Positions 45,437 to 53,870 of a DNA stretch of 64,000 bases are shown here, in pieces. The DNA comes from an uncultured Flavobacteriaceae bacterium (lineage in GTDB: Bacteria; Bacteroidota; Bacteroidia; Flavobacteriales; Flavobacteriaceae), in the NCBI GenBank assembly GCA_947500525.1, contig CANMSH010000001.1:744001-808000 (forward strand). Reading direction: 5' to 3'. Every line of letters begins with the position of its first letter. The stretch's first letter is position 1. A program made the position numbers and the translations under genes. The notes beneath the pieces are model-generated. The model was not told the origin of the DNA. It saw nothing but the letters and a program-made list of their open reading frames with translations, and did not search any database.

Positions 45437-45844
45437 TTAATCTTCCCAATCTTTTTGAGTTCTATACACCACTCCTTTAAAAAGAGCTACTAAATCGTCG
45501 CTTCTTTTTACTTCGATGACATTAAACCCTAATTTGTTATTCACTTTTTCAATCACAGATTCTGCTACCAAATAATCCCCTTCATTTAATGCTTCAATAT
45601 GATTGATACTCGTTTCAATAGACACGGCGTATTTACCATGTGTATTGGCAGCAAATCCAAATGCTGTATCTGCCAAAGAATAGCTAATTCCTCCATGAGC
45701 CTTGTTCATACTATTCAACATCTCTTTTCTGACGGTCATAGCCACTTTACAGCGTCCTAGCTCACATTCTAAAATCTCAATGCCCAACCATTGACTATAG
45801 GCATCTTGACTTAACATTTTATATGGAATTTCTTCTCCCTTCAT
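45437..45844 (-). CDS. paaI: PaaI hotdog-fold thioesterase
   Basis: This 135-aa protein has the PaaI/hotdog pattern: EMLNSMNKAHGGISYSLADTAFGFAANTHG, with the conserved Asn/His/Gly of the active site and the following Asp. PaaI hydrolyses ring-hydroxylated or stalled phenylacetyl-CoA derivatives and so frees CoA. Its ATG overlaps the stop of paaH by one base. Confidence 0.92.
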   Translation of the reverse strand: MKGEEIPYKMLSQDAYSQWLGIEILECELGRCKVAMTVRKEMLNSMNKAHGGISYSLADTAFGFAANTHGKYAVSIETSINHIEALNEGDYLVAESVIEKVNNKLGFNVIEVKRSDDLVALFKGVVYRTQKDWED

Positions 45845-46998
45845 TAAAAAAATGTTAAGCTGTCTCTACGCATTTTACGTAACAATGCACTACAACGATA
45901 TCTGTCTTCATGGTATTCATCATAAAGCTCATCTAGTTTATTAACACACCAATCAATACCTTTTTCATCGGCCCATGCCAACAAACCTTTAGAGTAATTT
46001 ACACCTTTGGTCATTGCGTTATCTATATCTTCGGCTGAAGCAATATTTAAAAATAGTGCATCAGCGGCTTCATTAATTAGCATGGCTAAAACTCTCTCAA
46101 AAATTAAGGTACCCAATGCATCATCTTTTTTCGGAGTCATTTTTACGGCCCCTTTGGTATAGTCGTAATATCCTTTTCCTGATTTTCTGCCCAAATAGCC
46201 TGCCTCGGCAAAACGTTTTTGGGTAAATGCAGGTTTATATCTTGGGTCAAAGTAGAATGCTGTAAATACAGTTTCCGTAACAGTATAATTCACATCATTA
46301 CCAATAAAATCCATCAGTTCAAATGGTCCCATTCTAAAATTACCAAACGTTTTTAAGCTCCAATCAATGGTGGCAAAATCTGCAATACCTTCTTCGTAAA
46401 TTCTTAGCGATTCTCCGTAAAAAGGTCTTGCCACTCGATTTACAATGAAACCAGGAGTGTCTTTCGCGACAGCGACCACTTTTTTCCAATCAGAAATTAT
46501 GTCAATTGATTTTTTAAGCACTTCTTCTGAAGTTTGTATTGCTGGAATTACCTCAACTAATTTCATTAAAGGAGCTGGATTGAAAAAATGAATTCCTACA
46601 CATCTTTCAGGGTTTTGAAGAGATGCCGCTATAGAGGCAATGGATAAACTCGAAGTATTTGATGCTATTATGCAATCTTTAGCAACATAGTTTTCTAACT
46701 CTGAAAAGACTTTTTTCTTTATATCAAGATTTTCGATAATTGCTTCAATCGTCAAATTAGAATCTGATAAGTCTTTTAAACTATCAACATAAGAGATGTT
46801 CGATTGAATTCTATTTTTTTCATCGTCGTTAATTCGCTCTTTTTCTATCAGACGATTTAATATTTTTTCTAATGTGTCTTTTGCTTTGTCTAAAGCAACT
46901 TTATTGGTGTCAAATAACATTACTTGACAGCCTGCGGTCGCAGCAACTTGTGCAATGCCACTTCCCATTGTTCCTGAACCAATAACTCCTACATTCAT
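45844..46998 (-). CDS. paaH: 3-hydroxyacyl-CoA dehydrogenase (3-hydroxyadipyl-CoA dehydrogenase)
   Basis: A 384-aa NAD-dependent dehydrogenase with a Rossmann start (GVIGSGTMGSGIAQVAATAG), the active-site His in CVGIHFFNPAPLMKLVEVI, and the C-terminal domain (FRMGPFELMDFIGNDVNY, AEAGYLGRKSGKGYYDY). PaaH oxidises 3-hydroxyadipyl-CoA. It follows paaG directly, with no gap between the two genes. Confidence 0.93.
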   Translation of the reverse strand: MNVGVIGSGTMGSGIAQVAATAGCQVMLFDTNKVALDKAKDTLEKILNRLIEKERINDDEKNRIQSNISYVDSLKDLSDSNLTIEAIIENLDIKKKVFSELENYVAKDCIIASNTSSLSIASIAASLQNPERCVGIHFFNPAPLMKLVEVIPAIQTSEEVLKKSIDIISDWKKVVAVAKDTPGFIVNRVARPFYGESLRIYEEGIADFATIDWSLKTFGNFRMGPFELMDFIGNDVNYTVTETVFTAFYFDPRYKPAFTQKRFAEAGYLGRKSGKGYYDYTKGAVKMTPKKDDALGTLIFERVLAMLINEAADALFLNIASAEDIDNAMTKGVNYSKGLLAWADEKGIDWCVNKLDELYDEYHEDRYRCSALLRKMRRDSLTFF

Positions 46999-47784
46999 TT
47001 AGTTTCCTTTAAATACTGGTTTTCTTTTTTCTATAAAAGCGTTAACGCCTTCTGCATAATCATCAGTCTGAGCAGCTTCTATTTGTAATTTAGACTCTAA
47101 TGCCAACTGTGTTTCCAAATCGTTCGTCATCGACGCATTGAATAACTCCTTAATCATGCCTAGCGCTTTTGTTGGCATTTTGGCTAATTTCGAAGCATAC
47201 TTTTGTATGGTTTCTTCAAATTCTTCCGAAGAGACGTGTTTATATATCATACCCAATCGTTCGGCTTCTTCCGCTGATATTTTATCACCAAGCATTGCTA
47301 ATGCAGTGGCCTTTTGAAAACCGACTAATCTTGGTAAAAAGAACGTTCCTCCACTATCTGGAATCAAGCCAATTAAACTAAACGCCTGAATAAAACTGAC
47401 TTTTTCGTTGGCAATAACAATATCACAGGCTAATGCAATATTAGCTCCTGCGCCTGCGGCCACACCATTGATGGCACCTATGATAGGTTTTTTAATTGAA
47501 CGGATCTTTAGAATTATAGGATTGTAATGCTCTTCCAGTATTTTTTTAAACCCCGGATTTGCGTCACGATCTGTTACTTCTTTTAAATCTTGACCCGCAC
47601 AAAACGCTTTTCCGTTTCCTGTTAATACGATAGCTCTAACGTCATTATTGGTTTCACAATCATCTAAAACAGTTTGTAAAGTGAGTGCCATTTGCCTGTT
47701 GAAGCTATTAAATACTTCTGGTCTATTAAGCGTAATGAACGCCACGTTATTTTCAATAGTTAAAAGAATCGAATTCTTGCTCAT
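46999..47784 (-). CDS. paaG: PaaG enoyl-CoA isomerase
   Basis: A 261-aa crotonase-fold enzyme: LNRPEVFNSFN, FCAGQDLKEV, GVAAGAGANIALACD, and LIGLIPDSGGTFFLPRLVG, whose Asp is the catalytic residue of the PaaG isomerases. It converts the ring 1,2-epoxide of phenylacetyl-CoA to oxepin-CoA. It lies between paaD and paaH. Confidence 0.9.
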   Translation of the reverse strand: MSKNSILLTIENNVAFITLNRPEVFNSFNRQMALTLQTVLDDCETNNDVRAIVLTGNGKAFCAGQDLKEVTDRDANPGFKKILEEHYNPIILKIRSIKKPIIGAINGVAAGAGANIALACDIVIANEKVSFIQAFSLIGLIPDSGGTFFLPRLVGFQKATALAMLGDKISAEEAERLGMIYKHVSSEEFEETIQKYASKLAKMPTKALGMIKELFNASMTNDLETQLALESKLQIEAAQTDDYAEGVNAFIEKRKPVFKGN

Positions 47785-47804
47785 ACTTTCATATTATTCA
47801 TTGT

Positions 47805-48305
47805 CTATTTAAGACATTTAAAATAGTCAAACGGTTCTTGACAATCATTGCATTGAAATTGTGCTTTACATGCCGTCGAACCAAATTGACTTACTAATCG
47901 TGTGTTTTGCGAACTGCAATTAGTGCATTTCACCATTTGTTTACCATGTAATAAAACATCTTTATCTGCTTTTGGTGATAGAGGTGCCGCTATTCCATAT
48001 TTTTCTAATGCTCTTCTTCCTTTGGGAGTAATCCAATCGGTAGTCCAAGCAGGAGCCAAGATTAGTTCTATTTCAGACGTATATCCTGCATCGCTTAGTG
48101 CTTTTTTAATATCGTCTCCAATCACATCCATTGCTGGGCAACCACTATAGGTTGGTGTGATTTGTACTTTTGCCATATTCTTTTCAAGAATAGCCGAGCG
48201 AACTACACCCATTTCCATAATAGACAAGACCGGAATTTCAGGGTCTGAAACTTTCTCTAAAATTGGAAAGAGCTCTTTATCTATATGTTGTTCTGTTATA
48301 GTCAT
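47805..48305 (-). CDS. paaD: PaaD: Fe-S assembly-type protein of the epoxidase locus
   Basis: This 166-aa protein has a DUF59 (MIP18-like) domain (residues ~8-100; SDPEIPVLSIMEMGVVR, TPTYSGCPAMDVIGDDI) and a C-terminal Cys-rich zinc ribbon (CTNCSS ... CKAQFQCNDC, ~residues 132-158). PaaD is required for activity of the PaaABCE monooxygenase, probably through cluster maturation. It is 8 nt downstream of paaC. Confidence 0.92.
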   Translation of the reverse strand: MTITEQHIDKELFPILEKVSDPEIPVLSIMEMGVVRSAILEKNMAKVQITPTYSGCPAMDVIGDDIKKALSDAGYTSEIELILAPAWTTDWITPKGRRALEKYGIAAPLSPKADKDVLLHGKQMVKCTNCSSQNTRLVSQFGSTACKAQFQCNDCQEPFDYFKCLK

Positions 48306-48313
48306 ACTTTATA

Positions 48314-49066
48314 TTACCATTCCATATTTGGATAGGTACGTTGCATGTATTGCAAGTCACTTAAAAGATAACCCATATGTTCTGTATGGATTCCATCTTT
48401 ACCTCCTTTTTGAAACCATTTTGATTCTGGAATTTCTAAAGTTGACTCAGATAAAATAGTTTGTACTTCTGTATAATATGTTTCCTTTAGGGTAGGAGTA
48501 TCTACTCCTATATTTTTTGAAACCATAATTTTATCGGCTTCGGTTTGATGAAACAACTCATCAGTATATGTCCAAAGCGAATCTAAAGCTTCCTGTATTC
48601 TTCTCTTACTTTCTTCTGTGCCGTCACCTAAACGCTTTATCCAATCTGACGAAAAACGTCTATGGTAACTGACTTCTTTGAGTGATTTTTTTGCAATTGC
48701 GGCTAAGTTTAGATCATGACTTTTTTGCAATTCGGTTAAGAAAAGAAAGTGATATATGTCGAATAAAAACTGACGCCCTATGGTATAAGCAAAATCTGTA
48801 TTAGGTTGCTCCACGAGAAGCACATTTAGATATTCTCTTTCCTTCCTTAAGAAAGCGATTTGGTCTTCGGTGGCATTGTTGCCTTTTATTTTGGCAGCAT
48901 ATTGATAATAGCTTCTAACTTGCCCGAATAAATCTAGCGAAATATTGGTACATGCAATGTCGGTTTCAAGGCTAGGACCATGCCCACATAGTTCTCCTAG
49001 TCTTTGACCAAGAACTAAACTATTATCAGCTATGCCGAGAATGTATTTGTATAAATTTTCTTTCAT
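48314..49066 (-). CDS. paaC: PaaC: structural subunit of phenylacetyl-CoA epoxidase
   Basis: A 250-aa ferritin-like all-helical protein, the non-catalytic partner of PaaA. The KKSLKEVSYHRRFSSDWIKRLGDGTEESKRR segment is typical. It ends with LSDLQYMQRTYPNMEW, a C-terminus well conserved in PaaC. It overlaps paaB by one base. Confidence 0.93.
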   Translation of the reverse strand: MKENLYKYILGIADNSLVLGQRLGELCGHGPSLETDIACTNISLDLFGQVRSYYQYAAKIKGNNATEDQIAFLRKEREYLNVLLVEQPNTDFAYTIGRQFLFDIYHFLFLTELQKSHDLNLAAIAKKSLKEVSYHRRFSSDWIKRLGDGTEESKRRIQEALDSLWTYTDELFHQTEADKIMVSKNIGVDTPTLKETYYTEVQTILSESTLEIPESKWFQKGGKDGIHTEHMGYLLSDLQYMQRTYPNMEW

Positions 49067-49350
49067 TACATATGTTTTACTTCATCTGGTAAATCATAAA
49101 ATGTTGGATGACGATATATTTTATCCTGTGCTGGTTCGAATAACTCTCCATTATTCTCAGGATTAGAAGCCGTGATATTTTTTGATTCAACAACCCAAAT
49201 ACTTACGCCTTCATTTCTTCTTGTATACACATCTCGCGCATTCTCTAAAGCCATGTCGGCATCCGCTGCATGGAGACTTCCAAAATGTCTGTGTTCTAAT
49301 CCGTTTTTACTTCTTACGAAGACTTCCCAAAGTGGCCAATTCTTCTTCAT
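49066..49350 (-). CDS. paaB: PaaB: small subunit of phenylacetyl-CoA epoxidase
   Basis: A 94-aa protein: WPLWEVFVRSKNGLEHRHFGSLHAADADMALENARDVYTRRNEG. The ATG at 49350 gives the usual length; the reading frame extends further upstream, but that part overlaps paaA in another frame. It follows the paaA stop by 1 nt. PaaB bridges the PaaAC units. Confidence 0.93.
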   Translation of the reverse strand: MKKNWPLWEVFVRSKNGLEHRHFGSLHAADADMALENARDVYTRRNEGVSIWVVESKNITASNPENNGELFEPAQDKIYRHPTFYDLPDEVKHM

Positions 49351-49351
49351 G

Positions 49352-50308
49352 CTACATTGCTTTTTCTTGATTTTTACTTGCTTTTTTTTCCGCGTGAGCC
49401 ATAGCGGCTTCTCTAACCCAAGCGCCGCGCTCCCAGGCACCAACTCTTGCGTTCATTCGTTCTTTGTTACAAGGGCCATGTCCTTTTACAACTTGCCAAA
49501 ATTCATCCCAATTAATAGGGCCAAAATCATAACTTTGACGTTCTTCGTTCCATTTTAGATCGGGATCTGGAATGGTTAAACCAATTAGATCTGCCTGAGG
49601 CACTGTTTGATCTATAAATTGTTGACGTAAATCGTCATTTGATTTACGTTTCAATTTCCACTTCATAGATTGTTCTGTATGTACAGATTCAGCATCTGTT
49701 GGACCTAACATCATAAGACTTGGCCACCACCAACGATTTAGCGCATCTTGTGCCATTTCTTTCTGTTCTGGTGTTCCATTTGCCAATTTTATCATAATTT
49801 CATAGCCCTGACGCTGATGAAAACTTTCTTCTTTACAAACACGAATCATCGCTCTGGCATACGGCCCATATGAGGTACTGCACAGGGGTACTTGATTTAT
49901 TATGGCTGCCCCATCAACTAACCATCCAATGGCTCCCATATCTGCCCAAGTGACTGTAGGATAATTAAAAATGCTTGAATATTTTGCTTTACCAGAGTGT
50001 AATTGTTCATAAAGTTCATCTCTAGAAATACCTAAAGTTTCGCAAGCACTATAAAGATATAATCCATGCCCTGCTTCATCTTGAACTTTGGCTAGCAAAG
50101 CAACTTTTCGTCTTAATGAAGGAGCACGTGTTATCCAGTTGCCCTCTGGCAGCATTCCAACAATTTCTGAATGGGCATGCTGTGACATTTGCCGGATATG
50201 TGTTTTTCTATATTTTTCAGGCATCCAATCTTTGGGTTCAATTTTTTCGTCACGTGCAATACGTGCCTCAAATTGCGCTTCAAGATTTTTAATTTGTTCT
50301 TCACTCAT
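49352..50308 (-). CDS. paaA: PaaA: catalytic di-iron subunit of phenylacetyl-CoA epoxidase
   Basis: The 318-aa di-iron oxygenase subunit; carboxylate/His ligands are visible in [19 protein letters not shown] and [19 protein letters not shown]. It performs the ring-1,2 epoxidation of phenylacetyl-CoA with PaaB, C and E. The ATG at 50308 is chosen because it starts [17 protein letters not shown] and is preceded by an AAAAAGG site 4 nt upstream; an earlier in-frame ATG would overlap paaE. Confidence 0.95.
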   Translation of the reverse strand: MSEEQIKNLEAQFEARIARDEKIEPKDWMPEKYRKTHIRQMSQHAHSEIVGMLPEGNWITRAPSLRRKVALLAKVQDEAGHGLYLYSACETLGISRDELYEQLHSGKAKYSSIFNYPTVTWADMGAIGWLVDGAAIINQVPLCSTSYGPYARAMIRVCKEESFHQRQGYEIMIKLANGTPEQKEMAQDALNRWWWPSLMMLGPTDAESVHTEQSMKWKLKRKSNDDLRQQFIDQTVPQADLIGLTIPDPDLKWNEERQSYDFGPINWDEFWQVVKGHGPCNKERMNARVGAWERGAWVREAAMAHAEKKASKNQEKAM

Positions 50309-50324
50309 ACCTTTTTCGTTTAGT

Positions 50325-51395
50325 TTATACGTCAAAATCAACTACAATTTTTTCTGATGTCGGGACTGCTTGGCAACTCAAAACCAAGTTTCTTGCAACC
50401 TCTTTATCATCTAAGGCGTAATTCACTTTCATTTCTACTGTTCCTTCTTTTACTTCACATTTACAGGTACTGCAAACACCACCTTTACATGCAAAAGGTA
50501 AATCGGCCCCAGCGGCCAATGCACCGTCAAGAATGTTATCATATTCGTCATCCATTATAAAGTGAAACTCTTTACCACCATCAACAATGGTGACATCTGT
50601 GCCATCAACTTTTTGTTCTAGAGCTTCCGCAATACTCAGTTCATCAGTTTCTTTTCCAGAGAAAAATAGTTCATAATGAATGTTATTTTTATCCAATCCG
50701 GCTTTTTCTAATTCATCTCGAATTAAAAAAATCATTTGTTGAGGTCCACAAATAAAACAACTATTGGTGTCATCGATATCAATAAATGTTTTCGATAATA
50801 TCTGTAGCTTTTCAGAAGTAAAGCGTCCATTTAAAAATGGAATATCACGTTGTTCTTTTGTTAAAAAATAAAAAACTTGAAAACGATCAAAAAATTGATT
50901 TTTAAGTTGTTCTATTTCTTCTTTAAATATAATTGATTTTACAGTACGATTCAAATAAAACAATTTAAACGTACTAAGAGGTTCTGAGATTAAATGTGTC
51001 TTAATAATTGACAGCATTGGGGTAATACCACTTCCTGCGGCAAAGGCAATATGATTTCTTGCGGTATTCGGAAGTGTTTCTATATGAAAATGACCCGTTG
51101 GGGTGGCAATTTCAATCATATCTCCAGTTTTTAATTCAGTATTTGCGTACGTTGAAAACAAACCTCCTGGGATCTGTTTGATAGCAACTTTCCATTCATT
51201 ATCAAATGGGCTAGAGCATAAGGAGTAGGAGCGGCGCACATCTTCATCGTTAATGATCTTTTTGAGTGTTAAATGTTGCCCTTGTTTAAAGCTAAAGGTT
51301 TCAAATAAATTTTTAGGAATATCAAAAGAAACTACTGAACAGTCTTTGGTCTCCTTATAGATATCTTTAATTCGTATGTTATAAAATTCTGCCAT
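50325..51395 (-). CDS. paaE: PaaE: reductase of phenylacetyl-CoA epoxidase
   Basis: A 356-aa ferredoxin-NADP reductase type protein: FAD domain ([10 protein letters not shown]), NAD(P) domain ([22 protein letters not shown]), and a C-terminal [2Fe-2S] domain with [13 protein letters not shown] and a downstream SCQ. It supplies electrons to PaaA. It is the first gene of the paa operon here, which is unusual compared with the E. coli order paaABCDE. Confidence 0.95.
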   Translation of the reverse strand: MAEFYNIRIKDIYKETKDCSVVSFDIPKNLFETFSFKQGQHLTLKKIINDEDVRRSYSLCSSPFDNEWKVAIKQIPGGLFSTYANTELKTGDMIEIATPTGHFHIETLPNTARNHIAFAAGSGITPMLSIIKTHLISEPLSTFKLFYLNRTVKSIIFKEEIEQLKNQFFDRFQVFYFLTKEQRDIPFLNGRFTSEKLQILSKTFIDIDDTNSCFICGPQQMIFLIRDELEKAGLDKNNIHYELFFSGKETDELSIAEALEQKVDGTDVTIVDGGKEFHFIMDDEYDNILDGALAAGADLPFACKGGVCSTCKCEVKEGTVEMKVNYALDDKEVARNLVLSCQAVPTSEKIVVDFDV

Positions 51396-51406
51396 TTATT
51401 AATTTT

Positions 51407-51424
51407 AACTAACAAGTGTTAGTT
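51407..51424 (-). promoter_or_regulatory. Predicted TetR-type operator before paaE
   Basis: AACTAACAAGTGTTAGTT has perfect 7-bp arms (AACTAAC / GTTAGTT) and a 4-bp centre. It sits 7 nt downstream of a TAnnTTTG box and so covers the expected transcription start, suiting repression. The TetR-family gene lies 31 nt beyond, and a near-copy precedes the E2 operon. Confidence 0.75.
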
Positions 51425-51431
51425 TATTGTA

Positions 51432-51439
51432 CAAATTTA
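51432..51439 (-). promoter_or_regulatory. -7 promoter box of the paa operon
   Basis: On the minus strand this reads TAAATTTG, an exact TAnnTTTG match, with the expected transcription start about 7 nt downstream, inside the palindromic operator. No canonical TTG is well placed upstream, which would fit a weak or activated promoter. Confidence 0.5.
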
Positions 51440-51455
51440 CAAAATAAAATGATAT

Positions 51456-52025
51456 CTATTTGTTAATTCCATTAATAAGGATGTGACTGAGGTTGTCTGA
51501 CAACTCTGTTGTGTTTAAATCTTCTTTTTTCGGAATCCAGAGATATAATGATCGTAAGGTTGATAACATAGAAAAGAGCATAATTTCTAGATTAGAATTA
51601 ATGATTTCGTTATTGTCAATTCCTTCTTGAAGAATACCTCTAAAGTTATTTTCATATGTATCACGAAGTTCTAAATAATAATCGAGTTGCTCCTCCAGAT
51701 GCATCCAATCATTGTTCAAAGAAGCCATACCATACGTATTATTGGCCGTTATATGCACATGGAGCGTTACGATTAATTTGAGTTTTTCTATATTAGAAAC
51801 ATCCGTCAGGAGCACGGTTTTCATGCCATTTGTGAACTCCTCTGCTAAAGAAATAATTATATCAGTAAGAATGTGTTGTTTTGAATTAATATGATTGTAT
51901 AGACTAGCGGCCTTAATGCCCATTGCTTTTGCTATATCGCGCATAGTCACAGCACTATAGCCTTTTTCTTTAAACAACTTTGTAGCCGTATTTATAATTT
52001 CTTCTTTGCGAGTTTCAAGTTTCAT
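51456..52025 (-). CDS. TetR-family transcriptional regulator
   Basis: A 189-aa regulator with the TetR N-terminal helix-turn-helix (MRDIAKAMGIKAASLYNHINSKQHILTDII, residues ~26-55) and a helical ligand-binding domain. Gene context, directly upstream of paaE and divergent from the aromatic hydroxylase, suggests control of aromatic catabolism; TetR-type PaaR regulators that respond to phenylacetyl-CoA are known in other phyla. Sequence alone does not prove the ligand. A palindromic ATAAATATTTAT (52036-52047) lies just upstream of its ATG. Confidence 0.88.
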   Translation of the reverse strand: MKLETRKEEIINTATKLFKEKGYSAVTMRDIAKAMGIKAASLYNHINSKQHILTDIIISLAEEFTNGMKTVLLTDVSNIEKLKLIVTLHVHITANNTYGMASLNNDWMHLEEQLDYYLELRDTYENNFRGILQEGIDNNEIINSNLEIMLFSMLSTLRSLYLWIPKKEDLNTTELSDNLSHILINGINK

Positions 52026-52070
52026 AAACTCTAAGATAAATATTTATAGTAATTTAAGCTAGGATATTTA

Positions 52071-52078
52071 TAAATTTG
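52071..52078 (+). promoter_or_regulatory. -7 box for the aromatic amino acid hydroxylase gene
   Basis: TAAATTTG matches TAnnTTTG exactly and leaves about 14 nt to the ATG, so the transcript leader would be very short. The upstream partner element is not clear. Confidence 0.4.
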
Positions 52079-52092
52079 GATAAAAAACAACA

Positions 52093-53847
52093 ATGGAGCA
52101 TATTGAAAGTAATCCGCTTATCGATAGATTACCACCGCACCTTAAACAGTTTATCAAACCGCAAAATTATGCCGATTATTCACCAATTGATCATGCTGTA
52201 TGGCGATATGTTATGCGCAAAAACATATCGTATTTAAGTAAGGTAGCACATTCATTGTATAACGAAGGGCTTGAAAAAACAGGCATTTCAATTGATCATA
52301 TTCCGAATATGTACGGAATGAATCGAATATTGAAAGAAATCGGTTGGGCCGCTGTAGCGGTTGATGGTTTTATACCCCCGAATGCTTTTATGGAATTTCA
52401 AGCATATAAAGTATTAGTCATTGCTTCTGATATTCGCCAATTAGAAAATATAGAATATACTCCTGCTCCTGATATCATTCATGAAGCGGCCGGACATGCT
52501 CCGATAATTGCAAGTGAAGATTATGCCGAGTATTTGCGCAGGTTTGGTGAAATAGGTGCGAAAGCAATTTTATCTTCTCATGATAATAAAATGTATGAAG
52601 CTGTGCGCAAATTATCTATTCTAAAAGAAGCGTCAGGAACAGCCAAAGAAGCTATTGAATTAGCTGAAAATGAAGTAGCAATATTACAGAATATGGATGT
52701 TGAATTATCAGAAATGGCCATGATACGTAATTTACATTGGTGGACCGTTGAATATGGACTCATAGGTACGGTTGAAGTGCCTAAAATTTATGGAGCAGGT
52801 CTTTTATCTTCAATTGGAGAGAGTGCTTGGTGTATGACCGATGAAGTAGAAAAGATAGATTATTCGATTGACGCAGCGAGTAAATCTTTTGATATCACAA
52901 AACCCCAGCCTCAGTTATTTGTGACACCTGACTTTGCTTTTTTGATGGAAGTATTGGAAGAATTTGCATCGACTATGGCCTTAAGAAAAGGTGGTTTTAG
53001 AGGCTTACAAAAATTAATAGACTCGCAAAAAGTAGGAACTATCGAATTAAATACTGGCTTGCAGATATCAGGAATGTTTGTCAGAATGATTACCGATGAA
53101 GATAATAATATTGTATACTTTGAAACCGATGGAGATACTGCATTGGCATTTAGAGAGAAGGAATTAATAGGTCATGGCATTGAGACACATCCTAATGGAT
53201 TTCGTTCTCCATTAGGGAAATTGAAAGGAATCAATTTGGCGATTGAAGATATGGGTCCGCGCGATTTAAAGGCATATGATTTTTACGATGGAAAACCTAT
53301 TTCTTTCGAATATGACAGTGGAGTATTGGTAAATGGTCTTAACATTACCGGAATTAGAAATATCAATGGTAAATTGTTATTGATTCAATTTAAAGACTGC
53401 ACTGTAACTTATAAAGAAGAGATTTTATTCAGTCCTGAAGATGGGGTTTTTGACCTAGTGGTTGGTTCAGAAATTGTTTCGGCTTTTGCTGGAAGTGCCG
53501 ATTTTAGATCCTTTAACAACTTATACCATATACCAGAAACTACCACAATTCAGACAGAAAAATCGAGCGAGAGATTGACTCTTGAAAAGTTATATCAGGA
53601 TACACGAGATTACAGAGAACACAACACCGCATCATTTTCCAAAGACCATATCTTAAACCGTCTAATAGAATCGTATCCTGGCGACTGGTTGTTGCCCGTA
53701 GAGTTATACGAAATTGCGATGCTACAGAATGATGAATTATTTGGGGAAAAGGTTGTATCTCATTTGGATAATGTAACGACCCTTCGTCCCGAAATTAAAC
53801 ATTTAGTCGATGATGGTATAGCAAGAATAAAAAGTAACATCATTTAA
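52093..53847 (+). CDS. Aromatic amino acid (phenylalanine) hydroxylase with large C-terminal extension
   Basis: This 584-aa pterin-dependent hydroxylase is probably phenylalanine 4-hydroxylase. The iron ligands are His130 and His135 (HEAAGH) and Glu220 (WWTVEYGL), followed by YGAGLLSSIGES. About 85 residues lie between His135 and Glu220, compared with ~40 in well-studied PAHs, so the core has an insertion. Residues ~310-584 are an extra domain without a recognised motif. Classical bacterial enzymes are ~260-300 aa. It starts divergently from the TetR gene beside the paa operon. Confidence 0.88.
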   Translation: MEHIESNPLIDRLPPHLKQFIKPQNYADYSPIDHAVWRYVMRKNISYLSKVAHSLYNEGLEKTGISIDHIPNMYGMNRILKEIGWAAVAVDGFIPPNAFMEFQAYKVLVIASDIRQLENIEYTPAPDIIHEAAGHAPIIASEDYAEYLRRFGEIGAKAILSSHDNKMYEAVRKLSILKEASGTAKEAIELAENEVAILQNMDVELSEMAMIRNLHWWTVEYGLIGTVEVPKIYGAGLLSSIGESAWCMTDEVEKIDYSIDAASKSFDITKPQPQLFVTPDFAFLMEVLEEFASTMALRKGGFRGLQKLIDSQKVGTIELNTGLQISGMFVRMITDEDNNIVYFETDGDTALAFREKELIGHGIETHPNGFRSPLGKLKGINLAIEDMGPRDLKAYDFYDGKPISFEYDSGVLVNGLNITGIRNINGKLLLIQFKDCTVTYKEEILFSPEDGVFDLVVGSEIVSAFAGSADFRSFNNLYHIPETTTIQTEKSSERLTLEKLYQDTRDYREHNTASFSKDHILNRLIESYPGDWLLPVELYEIAMLQNDELFGEKVVSHLDNVTTLRPEIKHLVDDGIARIKSNII

Positions 53848-53869
53848 AAAATGACGTTACCTTTTATTT
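53834..53869. terminator. Bidirectional terminator overlapping the hydroxylase stop codon
   Basis: GTAACATCATTT (53834-53845) pairs with AAATGACGTTAC (53849-53860) with one A-C mismatch and a 3-nt loop. Flanking A- and T-tracts suit the convergent hydroxylase (plus) and pyk (minus) genes. The left arm contains the last sense codons and part of the stop. Confidence 0.75.
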
Positions 53870-53870
53870 T

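Noticed and set aside
49066..49443. Longer PaaB beginning at 49443
   Set aside because: The extra N-terminus overlaps the 3' end of paaA out of frame and is not PaaB-like; ATG at 49350 gives the usual length.
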